From positions 885,501 to 949,500 of the forward strand of contig JABAKD010000001.1 of assembly GCA_012845835.1 (NCBI GenBank): DNA of 64,000 bases. Reading direction: 5' to 3'. This stretch comes from Undaria pinnatifida (taxonomy: Eukaryota; Sar; Phaeophyceae; Laminariales; Alariaceae). The notes beneath the pieces are model-generated. The model was not told the DNA's origin and did not search any database. It was given only the letters and a program-made list of their open reading frames with translations. How positions within the stretch are numbered: the first letter of the stretch is position 1; each line of letters begins with the position of its first letter. This document shows positions 22,079 to 34,000 of the stretch, piece after piece. The translations under genes were made by a program, and so were the position numbers.

Positions 22079-25000
22079 CTACACTGCCGCCACCGGCGCC
22101 GCCTCAAACAGCCAATCCGACGGCGAGACAGACATCCAGTCCGGCAACCGCGCCCCCTCCCGCTCCCTCGCGTGGTATTGCTCGATCGTCAGGCTCCTCT
22201 CGGCGACGCCCCCGAGGCAGCCTATGATGGACATGCCCGTCCATAGCAACACGTCACGACGAACTGGCACCTTGACCACGCACAAACCCCCTCGGCCACC
22301 GCCGCCCCCGACGCTGCTACTCCCGCTATCACCCCCGCCGCCACGACCCCCACCGTCACTATCACCACCGCCGGCGCCGCCACTAACGCTTCCGCTGTCA
22401 CCGCCCCCTCCCCCTCGGTCGCTTCCCCCCTCCCCAAACACCGCTGAGCGCGCCCAACCGTACCCTTCCGGCTTCCCGACGCCCACGACGCCCTTGATAC
22501 CACTCTCACTATCGCCTCGGCTGCCTCCTGTGCTGCCACCTCCTCCACTACCGCCTCCGCCGCTGCCGCGAGCGAGGGCCGTGATCTCTTCCCCCAAGCG
22601 CGCGCACAGACCTGGAAGTAGGGCGCCGCCTCCGGCGACGACGACGTTCTGGGCCAGGGCTCTTCGGCAGTCGCGCGGGCACCTTGGGGGGGCGGGGAGG
22701 GCGAGGCAAGAGAGAGGCCGGGAGGGGGAGACAGACAGGCAGGAGGGGAGGGAGGCAAACATGCAGGAAGACAGACAAGTAGACAGACAGACAAACAAAC
22801 AAGAGACGACAGACAGCGATAGAGACAGAAATGAATTGAAATAAACCAAACTATAAGATTCGTACAAAAAAGAGCGTGCGAGAGCAAGGTGTTGGGTACG
22901 CTATCGCCAAGAGGGATCATCAAGCAAAGAGAAGAGAAGATAGGCACGATAAAACTCGCTCGGTAACGCGGAGACCCTAGCAAGGGCGTACCTTTCCAGG
23001 CAGTCGAGCATAAGCGTGGCAAGCGTTCTGCCCTCCCCGTCCCCCTCAAATAACGCCTCCTGAGCTGCCGTCGCCCGCACGGTCCCGCTCGCAATCACCT
23101 TCCGGCGCCCAGAAAAGACGAACTCCATCGGTGAAACCTAGGACGACAGCACGAACACGGGTGGGGGGAGAAAGCGATAGGCAGCGCGAAAGGGAGGGGT
23201 TGGAGGAATATTTGCGGGGCGTAGACGGGGCGTGAAGGAGGACGCAGGGAGGCGGGATGGTGAGAGGGACAGGGGGGGAAACTTGGTGCTATTTGTTATA
23301 CTGCAGTATCGCCAGGCTTGCTTGGCGAACTCAGGGAAACCGTTAGCTGGCGCTTACCCACTGCAGGGTGCAGGTATTGGACGAACGCTCGGAGGTTTGT
23401 CCATTCCTACCTGCTCCGCAGAAGGTACGCCCCCAACAGGCACCAGGCACGCCCGCACCACCACCTCTTCCAGTTCTTGCCAAGTGAAGGCCCTCCCTCG
23501 CTCGTCCTGTCCCCTCTCCTGATCCTTCGCCCCCTCCTGGTCGTTCTTCGCCGCCGCTCCCTGTTCCCCCTCATTCTCCGCAAGAAGCTCCCCTAACCGT
23601 TCTTGAACAGCGCGAAAGCCGAGGGGTACGCCTTGGAAACAAAATTGGAATTGGGACCGGGGGGAGAGGAGGGGAGCAGCGGGGGAGTAAGCGACTGACC
23701 ATTCGTGGGCCAGGAACCGCCGAGCGTGCTGCGTATTCACAGATAATATAATTACAAAATGTTTATTGTAGAACGACTTTGGCCATCAGTACATTATTTT
23801 CTCCGCACCTATGTAGGAGCCCAACACAGGCGATCCCCTGTACACCGCCATCACATGGGCCTCCCGCGAGCCGATGTCTACGACCATGCCGGTGTCCAAT
23901 CCGGTGCAGTACAGGGTGGGGGCGGGTCCTGCGCAGATGTGAAGAGCGGGTATCTTCACCAATATCATCGACGGCAAACCCACCACAACACCCGTACCAC
24001 CAACACCAGAACCAACATCACCACAACCAACACCAACACCAGCACCAACACCAACACCATCGTCACAACCGCCACCAACAGCACCACCAATACCGTCACC
24101 AACGGCAACACCAACACCAATAACAACACCAATACCAACACCAACGTCAACACCAAAACCAACACCAACACCAACACCAATAAAAAACACAAACACCAAC
24201 ACCAACACCAACACCAACACCAACACCAACACCAGCACCAACACCAACACCAAAGCATACACCAACACCACCAGCACGAGCACCAACACCAGCACCAACA
24301 CCAACATCATCAACAACAACACAAACATCAAAACCAACATCAACACCAACACCAACACCACCGACACCAACACCACCAACATCAACACCAACGCCAAAAC
24401 CAATACCAACACCCACATCACCCGTCCAAGGCGTAAGAAGAGTGAGGGTGCGACGAGGAAAGGCGGACGAACGGCGACGAAGACAAGAGACAGCAAAAGG
24501 TTAACCCTATCATATACACGGGAGTATTGAACAAACTGCACGCCCATTTCGTAGTAGTAGCAGTAGTGTTATTAATAGCAGTAGTCCAGACTGATGGGGT
24601 AGAGGACGAGCCCGAAGCGCAACACAGGGAGATGTGCGACACGCGCAGAGCACGACGACGGTCATACTTGAACCGCTGCATGCTCACACCTAGGCGGTTG
24701 GTATAACGCCGTGCTTCTTGTCTTTACGTCGCTATGTCTGGGGCCCAAAAGGGCTGTCCACAACATGTCACATACGGTCTTACCAATCGCTTAAACGGAA
24801 GTGCGCCGCAGTACGACTGTTAGCATGCTACTGCATGCGTGCCAAAGATCCCAGTAAATCGAAGTTCGGGTGCACCCTCAAACATCAACAGCCCGAATTG
24901 CTTCATGCAACCAATGCTGTAATCGTCGTAAGTTTTTCGACGTTTTCCCCTTCAAGTCCCAAAGGGATTAATAGCAGCACGAGTAACATGTACCTGCAAG

Positions 25001-28000
25001 AAGCGGAAGAGGATATGCGCCACGGCCTCGCGTAGGGGACGGGGGCAAACCATGCTCTCACAAACGATCACTCTCCGCTCCTGCGTTGCGAGGGGGGGTA
25101 GGAAACCGGCGAGGCGGGGCGGGGAGGGGACGGGGGGGGGCGCGGGGGGAGATTGGAGTGTTAATCACGCAGCTTGTCTTATAGACGACATTTACACCTC
25201 CATGCAGCAGGACCGTAGACAGGCGTGCACGAACATGTCCCGGGAGGCGGTTAACGTTAACATCGATATTAAAATAGTATGCACCTAGTGCGTACAAGCC
25301 ATCTTGTTTCTTTTGTTTTGTCTTCGACGACGGGAAGGAGGGAAACTCAGGCCTATTTTACAGTTGTAGAACAGTACTATTAATACTACCGTGATATATT
25401 GTGTAAGTGCCAATGCTTTCTCGTGGAGCATTTGCACGCCCTTCGCCGCCGGCCGCCTGTATGTTCTCGAGCTACTGGCTGTAGTGCATGCAGGACGCCC
25501 GCTGGTACACTAAGGCGCACGTCGGGACCCCGCGGGAGCTCCGTGGCTCGTGCTCTGGGCGCCCAAAGTCGCTCGAGTTCGCTCTTTTTCAATGGGATGC
25601 GCTCCGCCCCGACGAGTCGCGCAGGGCCATCGAAACCCACAATATCAGCGTATAATATATCAACTCACGGCTGACGTCCTTGAAATAGTTTTATAATATA
25701 TATATATATTGACTTGTTGAATTATATAGCCTATCAAGTTAGGTGCTTCTTGGTAGCCACGATACAGCAGCAGCCGCAAATCAAGGTCTTCCCTGTTGCA
25801 CAAGCCATTAATGGTGCTCTTGTCTATGTGCGTATGCGCACCAACCTCAGGAACACAATCTAGAAATTGCCTACCTACACTGGCTCTAGATTATAAACCA
25901 CTCCCGCAGTCACAGTACACAGTCCAACAGCCGCGGTACAAAAACAGCCGACGACAACAGCCGGCGCGCTCCAAACGCTTGTTTCGTGGCAGCCACGGTG
26001 ATTATGTGTGTAAAATACGTGTGTAGTGCTTAGCAGGAGATCCAATCACAACCACAGCTTCACGTGTAACGCAAAAACCAAAACATTACCACACCCTGGA
26101 CGATATGCAATATCATATTGCAATACGCATACGAACCTATTGCCGTGTCCGCCGTATTGGCCGCCCCAATAGGTATTGATAGCGCTTCTGCAGACATACT
26201 GTGCGGAGCAATACATATCAAGTCAACAGTTGCTGACATATCGGCGGAAACAACACTTATCAGAATGAGTACATCGACTTGTATTGACGTCGCAAGTCAT
26301 ATCAATAAGTTTATTCGATAGCATATTGGAATATCAACCAGTATTGAATTTTTCGTTGTTTCCATATTGATAACGGCAATACGTATTGATAGATGCAAAA
26401 TCTCTAATATTGTCTGAGTAATAGTGATCGATATTGGATGGTTGAACAGTATTGACCACCCCAGTACCTATCGATATGAGATTTGGGAAACATATTGTCA
26501 CTTCAACGCATATTGCACGAAGCAATGCTGCTGCTGCATGTCTTTCGTGAGATTCAGCATGATGCCACCACACACGTGGAAAATTTTTGGTGTGTTGGAT
26601 ATTGGATATCACGTGTTATATCACATATTGCACTTCGCATTCCACCACAATGTCAACAGTCGGAACAGTTTTGCATATTGAAGGGAACTTGGGCAAATAC
26701 ACAAGGTCGAAAAGGCATCCCACCCTCGGATGCCGCAGCATGTTGCTTGTAGATCTTCCCCCCGCACCCGATCCTGGTGCCAACAAACCACCACAAGGCG
26801 ATCATGAGCAACTGCGCCAACGACGGACAATCGGCGGGAGGTGGCAGCAGCAGCGGTGGCAGCGCGCCGGCATCCACTAAGCAGACAACGCTGTCCGGCT
26901 TTGTTAGCCAGGGTGATGGTGAGGTTTCTGAGGGGCCAAGAAATCGGATTGCAGCGAAGCTGAATTTCCCGACCAGCGTTCCGGCGGACGTGAAAGACGC
27001 CGTTCTCCGCTACGCTCCCTCACAAGCTTTAATGATCGCGGACATACCCAACGTGAAAGAAAAGTCTAGCTTCACAGCTTTCTACGGAGTGAGGCTGGAG
27101 TACAAGCCCGAGGACGGGAAGAAGTTGGAACCAGTTAGGAAGCTGGTGTACGCCTGCCTCGCAAGCCAGGGGTGCCGCACCACGGCGAAAACCTTGAAAA
27201 TTTCCTCGAGTTCTACAACGGGTGCGACGAACCACCTAAAGCAAGAGCACTCCATAACGTCTGAGACCAGCGCCGCGCAGCAGCAGAAGTGAGTGCAGCA
27301 CATACTTGTGCGTGGTCTTTTTTTGGTTTGGGTCAGAGTGTGTGTTCCTCCTCTTCCTGTGTCGTCCTGGACATCCAAAAGCACATCGGAAGTATGATGT
27401 TTTTTGTGCTTGCAACGTACTCCGTACTTCGTTAGAAATAGTGCCGTTCATCATGCATGTCGCACATGTTCATGCATGCATGTGGTTCTAACTGCTGTTG
27501 TACTGAGGTTAGTTTGTGCCGCACTGCTGTCCCTGTCGGTGTCTGATTGAAATAACAGGAAGCAAGCGGCGGTGGACAGTGTGCAGCAGGTCAAGCATAG
27601 CCAGCTTTACCAGTCGGATCCGACGCGTTGGAACGCGCTCAGCTTGAAGAGCTTCATCATTCGCCACGCTCTTCCGTTTAGCCTCTTCGACGACAAATAC
27701 ACACGCCACACCCTTGCTGTCCTCGCGCCTGCCGACAAACTCCAAGTGCAGAAGCTCAACAATAAAGCTGTAAGTTGGGTAGCTGAGAGCCGGCTGGCAT
27801 ACAAGTACACCCTTTCCTTTCTCACCTCCTTATACCCTGGACAATATCTACACCAATATGATATTGGACATGACAATATGTGTAAAATGGATGGTTCGAT
27901 ACGTATTGCGACCAACAGCCGCTGAGTCCGAGGAGTATCGATATGAATTGTGGTAACGCCAACAGCATGACCAATATCGCCGGTGTGTATTGGATTATCA

Positions 28001-31000
28001 ATATTTTCTGCTTGGTATGCATTGTGCATGTATCGTTCGTGTCAGTATCTTTCAATCAATATTCCAATACGATATTGGTTTCTCAATATGTGAAAGGAAT
28101 CAGGTGCCAATTCATATTGTTGGAGTAATATGTGCAGTATTGTGGCATTCAAAATACATTACCGGCCGCAATACAACGTCAACTGAGTCATCGATACGTA
28201 TTGCGTTTGCCAACATGATAATGCTTGCAAATATCAGCACATATTGGGTGTCGCCGATATGTTGAGGTGGGACGTCGAGACTTGTCCCTCTTGCTTCCTT
28301 GTGCGTGTGTTTTTCATTATGAAATCCGAAATAATAAAACACGGCAACACTCACTTGAAGTACACAAATGGCTTGCAGTGTGCCGTAGTGTTGTTTTGTG
28401 AAGGGAGGGTTTACGCGTGAGAGAGCGAGATGTGCGTTTTTCTCTTTTTCTTTTTGGTTCGGTCTTGATTGTTTTTGATTCTGCATTTATTTCGGGATGT
28501 GTTTTTTTATGTTTTTTGTGGGGCGGGTTGGGACGCAATGAGTGCGAAGTTTGGATTGAATTACAGGTCGACAGCGTATCAATTTCGAACCGTGGGTTCG
28601 AGGCCCACCGACTCCGTTTTTTTTTCGTGGTGTAGGATTTTTATATGTTACAAGTAGGGTTACAGCGTATTAATTTAGGATCGTGGGTTCGAGCCTCACC
28701 GACTCCCGGTGGGACTTTTCTTTCATGTTTTTTCGGGTAACAGCGTATTAATTTAGAATCGTGGGTTCGAGGCTCACCGACTCCCGTCTTTTTTTTCTCT
28801 TCTTGTAAGGGGTGGGATTTTTTATGTTAGGGTGACAGCGTATTAATTTAGAACCGTGGGTTCGAGGCTCACCGACTCCCGTTGTTTTTTCGTTTTTGTT
28901 TCTTCTTGTTTTTTGTTTTTGTTTTGTTTTTGTTTTGTTTGTTTATAAGGGCGGGACTTTTACATGTGAAATGTTTTGGTGACAGCATATTTTAGTTTAT
29001 TCATTTTTTACATTAATTTATTATATTTTATTTTATTCTATTTTATTTTTTCAAGGTGGAACTTTAACATGATACCCTGGCATCTGTTAAACCACTACTA
29101 CTCATGCTCCCGATGTATACCAAAACCCGCTACTAAAGTGAAAAATAAAATAAACTAATATTAATAAAAAACCGCGCATCACGTGAAAACGCTTTGTATT
29201 TGAAATTGAATCAAAAGCTGTGGTGTATTTATAAAAAAAATTCAAGGACGTCAGCCGTGAGTTCGACGAATTTCAGGTCAATACTCATCTTTGCAAGCTG
29301 CGTTGTTGGTACTTCTAATATACTCTATGGGTGAGTTTTTGTTGGGAGGGGTCCTATTTTTTGTCCACTATAATGGTAAGTGTTGGTATTTTTATTTTAG
29401 GTGGGGAATTTTGAGCTAGGTCTAACATCACATCTATTTATAAATTTATTACTGTAGTTTCCACTATAATTCTCTATCATATGTATGGTAGGCGGTTTAT
29501 TTTGTTTTTTCTACGGTGTGCCGACCTCCGCGGGTGTCATGGAGCGAGACTTCTGCATCGCGGACTTTTTCATGCCCCGCAAACGCGGCTCCCTCGACCC
29601 CGCTCAGTTGGAGATGTGTCTCTATTTGCGGGCGCAGTACGACAGTATCCCACCCGACATCCCCCAACTCGCCGATGACGCTGTGCAGAATGCTCTCCTG
29701 GAATGGTTCAAGGACCCGGCACTGCTACACGAGGTCCAGGATATGGACTACGCGGAGGAACAGCACTCCGACGAAGACGACGATACGGTCGACCCTGCGT
29801 GGGTAGCTGCCGACCCGCAGTACCGAGGTTCAGGGCACGAGGGGGGGGATTCACTTGGAGATGTGCCATGAGATTTTTTTAGGGTGTGGGTGTTTCTGTG
29901 CCGGGGTAGAGGTGTTTTCCGAAGAATCAATACTTTGTTTTCAAGCGGCGTACGTAAGGGCGGTAGCCCAGCACCGCACCCCGCTCATCGTGTGTCAGGT
30001 TTTAAGAGTACGGGGAGCGTGCTTGTCTTCGTTGCGGGCGGCCGCAGAGAATCTGTTTTATTGGTCCATGGCTCAGCGCTTGTCGTTCCGCAGGGAGGGG
30101 AAGGGAAAGGGGCGGCTGGCCTGAGCTTGTGCATTCGAGATTGATGTCACGAGGAAAGCTGTGTAGCGCCGACCGCCCAGCGTTAGATGTATGCTTTAAA
30201 TTTTTCGTCGTTGAAGGCTGTTCAGGTGCGTCACCAAAATTTGGCACCGTGATACCGCTGTGCTGTCTTCAGCGTGGAACTCTTCGCCTTTCTCCTTTCA
30301 AGCGCTTGTCGTACTTTTTGGCTTCACAACATGTCCATACTTATTGCGTGCCACGCCACCAAAACTCACGTGCCAACGAAGAACATAGTGACGTCAGGTT
30401 GCCGATTTTCAGGCACAGATCACCACATATCGAGGCGCTAATAAAATGTGCTGCTAGGAAGACCGAACATGCATAAAAAAGAACGGTACGCTTGGCGAAA
30501 GAAATTCACATATTGGATTAAACAATACCTACATATCGATACGTGGGTTGTCAACATATTGAAACGGCCAATATGCATCAGCACTAACTAAGGCGAAACA
30601 ACATGTATCGACACGCACAAAACGCAGACTTTGATCATGACAATGCATACCGATATTTGACCCTGAAGCGTATTGTAACACCAATATCATATCGATAGGT
30701 CCACCGTAAAAATGTTGGTTTGATCAATTCATATCGATATTCGGCCGTTCATGGCATTGCGTGCATCAAGAGATATCAAGACCCGTGTGGTAAGAATATT
30801 GGCGATTGCTGTGCATATCGATATTTGGGTGGCATGAAGTATTGCGTCCACCAATTCGTATCGATATGTTGTTCGGCACAGTGCTGATGTTGTCAATACC
30901 AATCGATACGAAAATAGCGCACGTATTGACCGGTCAATATGCATCTTCAATATCGTATTGTCCTACGTGTGCAAAACACCCACCGTCCGACCTCACATAA

Positions 31001-34000
31001 GCCCATGTACATCTGAGCACTTGTACTCCTTCTTGTCAGCTTGCGACGCCCCTATCGTTTCAAGTCAACCACATCCCGAAGGGGGATTGTTACAACCGCA
31101 ATTAACTAATACCGCTGCCACCACAGTTGCTGCTGCCAGAAATTCCCGCTGGTGCTACCACCACCATCACCAACCCGAACAATCACAAACAGCAACACTA
31201 CCAACACCATCCCAACACCAACACCAACACCAACACCAACACCAACACCAACACCAACACCAACACCAACACCAACACCAACACTAACACAAACACAAAC
31301 ACCAACACCAACACCAACACCAACAAACGCAATCACCACCAACTCTTAACACCACCAACTCTTAACACCACCAACCCCTGCCCGAACACCACCACCGCTA
31401 ACTGCTACACCCACACCACCAACAACACAACAACACCAGCAACACATCAACGGCCATCATTTACACCCACCTTCGGGCGGCACTGTAAGCTTTCCGTGTA
31501 CAGCCTGCACAGGACATCCGTCAGGAGTTCCGTCCATTCCTCTTTTGTCGTAACCGCCGCCCCCCCCGCCCCCCACGACGGCACCACCCCCGCAGCTTCG
31601 TTCGTCATCCGTTGCCCTAATGCTAACCCTGGCCCATGCCCCCTGTCCAAGGCCCTCCCGATGATGGAAGGGATGATGTGGACCGGTCGCGCGTCGCCGG
31701 CGAACCCGCATTTGATGAAAGCGCTGAATTTTCATCGGTCGGTTGGTCGATCGGTCCGTCGGTCGTTCGGTCGTTCGGCCGTTCGGGCGGTCGGTCGGTC
31801 GGTCGGTCGGTCGGTAAGTCAGTCGGTCGGGCGGGCGGGCGGGCGGGCGGACGGGCGGTAACGTGGTTGGTCAATACGCTGGTATGTTTGAGTCGTTATT
31901 AGGTTTGGGTGATTGGTTAGTTTGGATATACTGTTCGGTTTGGATGATTGCTTGAGAGGTTAGTTTGGTTTGCTGGTGGATTTTTTGGGTGGGTAGTTGA
32001 GGGATTGGTTGGTTGGTTTGGCTGGTCGTTGGTCGGTTGGTTTGATTGGTTATTGGGATGGTTGGTTGGTTCGCTGGTTGTTCGGATTTGCTGGTTGGTT
32101 TGGGTGGTTGGTTTTGGGTGGCATGTTGGTTGGATGGTTTGGGTGGTTGGTTGGTTGGGTGGCTTCGGCGGATGGTAGATAGGTCGGTATGTTGGATGGG
32201 TAGTTAGTTGGTCGGGTTCGATGTTTGGTTTGGTTGTTTTGTAGGTTGGTTGCTAGGTGGTTGGTTCCGGTCGTTGGTTGGTTGATTGGCATGTTCGATG
32301 TTTGATAGGTTGGTTGGTTGGTTGGTTGGTTGGTTGGTTGGTTGTTGCGTTGCTGTTATTGTGGTTGGTTGGTTCGGTTGTTTGATCGGTCGATCGGTTT
32401 CATCGGACATACAAGAAAGCGGCAGCGCGACAGAAGTTCGAGGACAGGGTAGGGGTTGGTAGGGTGTGACGGGCGGGGTGCATTGTTTTCCAACAGCAGG
32501 TGCCATTCATACGATGAATAGCAATAGGATTGTAACAGAAGATATACAAAATGCGTGATGCAATGTTTAACCCGTGGTGGAGATTGCAAGCAGACCGAGC
32601 ACAAGGTACAGGTGGTACGTACTACGGGCGGGAGCCTTGAAAGTCACCCGCAAAGTCTTCCTGGTAGTACGACGTATTCATACTGGCCTGTCGGTGGCGC
32701 ACATGCTTGAGGAGAAAGCGACGTGGCGGTGGCGGCGGCAACCGCGACAGGGACAAACGATCGACGCTTAAGCGTACTTGCGAGGTGCATCCGCTACTCG
32801 CACAGATGATGCACAGCAGCCCGTACGAGCCGCACAAGTACGCCGTAGTTCCGAGGAGTCCTTCCGTACCTCGTATCCGCTTTTGTTTGTATTATTCCCA
32901 TTCCCGGAATGGGCGTGTTGCAAAAGGTTAGTACAGTAGCAGTAGGAGTATTGCTGTAACTGAACGTACACTACTCATAAAAAATGCAGCGATAGCGCAT
33001 GTCGTTTATTTTGATGGTGGTATTGTTTCATCGATGGTACCGCTGGCATAAAGCTTGTCTCTGGTATGAACACGTCGGCACGAATAGCTCTTTCCTCGAA
33101 AATATGAAAATATACCCGGTAGTCTAGATCTATACATGGTACCTGGGGTTAATAGTGCCTGACTTTTTGTTCTGGCTTGATTAACGCATTAGGGGTCCAG
33201 TTATAGCGACCTGTAAACCGACACGTACAGATCTCAGCGATCACCCCGCGGGAAGAACGTGCAGCAGTACAAGCATCATCACATCGTGCCGCGCGTGTGT
33301 CGTACATCTCCCTACGTTGCGCTTCGTACCCAGCTTCTACCTACAGCAGTCCTGGCTAGGCTGCTGTGTGGCCGATAGTCATTATTTTTCGACGCGGTGC
33401 CTCCTCCAAAGTATAATTTTGGGACCCAGGTATCGCGATCGATAGCACAACAAGTGCAGTCGTGTCGAGCACCTACATAAGAAGATCATGCAGCAGTGCA
33501 AGCATCACTACATCGCGTTGCGCGTGTATCGCATGCCAGGTGTCCCCCTACGGCGCACTTCGTACGCATCTCCTACCCCAGCAGCCCAGGCTGCTTTCGT
33601 ATGGCGGATGCTGCAATCATCCTATTTTTATGTCACTTTTGCCTTACGAACTTCCGCACGATCTGTTCAGCATAGGGGTCCTTGTGTACAGTAGTCAACG
33701 TATACAGCACACTTGTGACGGGGGCTGCGCAGGCAAGTCGATAACGCTGGCATGCACAGATCAGAAGGGGTAGCAGCACCAGCAACAGTAACAACAGCAG
33801 AAGCAGCAACAGCAGCAGCAGCCCAAATACATAAATCCGGCCACGGCACGCGTGTATGCTCGAGCACACAGCTCGTGCTGCTTTAAGCTCTCATGAGAAG
33901 AAATCGATTGACAACGAATATCAGAGGAAACAGCCGATAAGGCTGGCAGGCACATATCGGAATGGATAGCAGCAGCAGCAGCCCAAACACATCGCTGCCA

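Larger units (their letters stand above)
26804..29871 (+). pseudogene. hAT-type transposase relic with N- and C-terminal exons but no core
   Basis: Exon A is 26804..27288 and exon B 27559..27769, joined by a GTGAGT..ACAG intron with matching phase. Exon A ends in a BED-finger-like arrangement (ACLASQGC ... HLKQEH). Exon B carries [18 protein letters not shown], typical of the segment after the BED finger in hAT transposases, and ends at a GTAAGT donor (27770). A C-terminal piece, 29539..29871, contains [23 protein letters not shown] and an acidic tail, compatible with the hAT dimerisation domain. The roughly 1.7 kb between them holds an ATATTG array and tRNA-like fragments instead of the DDE catalytic domain, so this copy cannot be autonomous. 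It lies inside an intron of ARP10 in the opposite orientation. Confidence 0.65.

Noticed and set aside
21661-22227. Plus-strand 188-codon frame overlapping the end of ARP10
   Set aside because: It is antisense to the last ARP10 exon and Pro/Ala-rich only because of that exon's composition; no domain.
23759-24436. Plus-strand frames rich in His/Gln/Asn/Thr across the ACCAAC tract
   Set aside because: They are translations of the microsatellite; the opposite strand carries a true ARP10 exon at one end.
23786-24547. ARP10 exon 4 read through the microsatellite as a 250-residue exon
   Set aside because: The frame is open, but the family alignment fits exactly when splicing occurs at 23954/23953. 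The preceding conserved segment was found as a separate exon at 24994..25080.
28559-28880. tRNA genes
   Set aside because: Only the T-arm and 3' acceptor strand are present; no matching D-arm or 5' acceptor strand precedes any unit.
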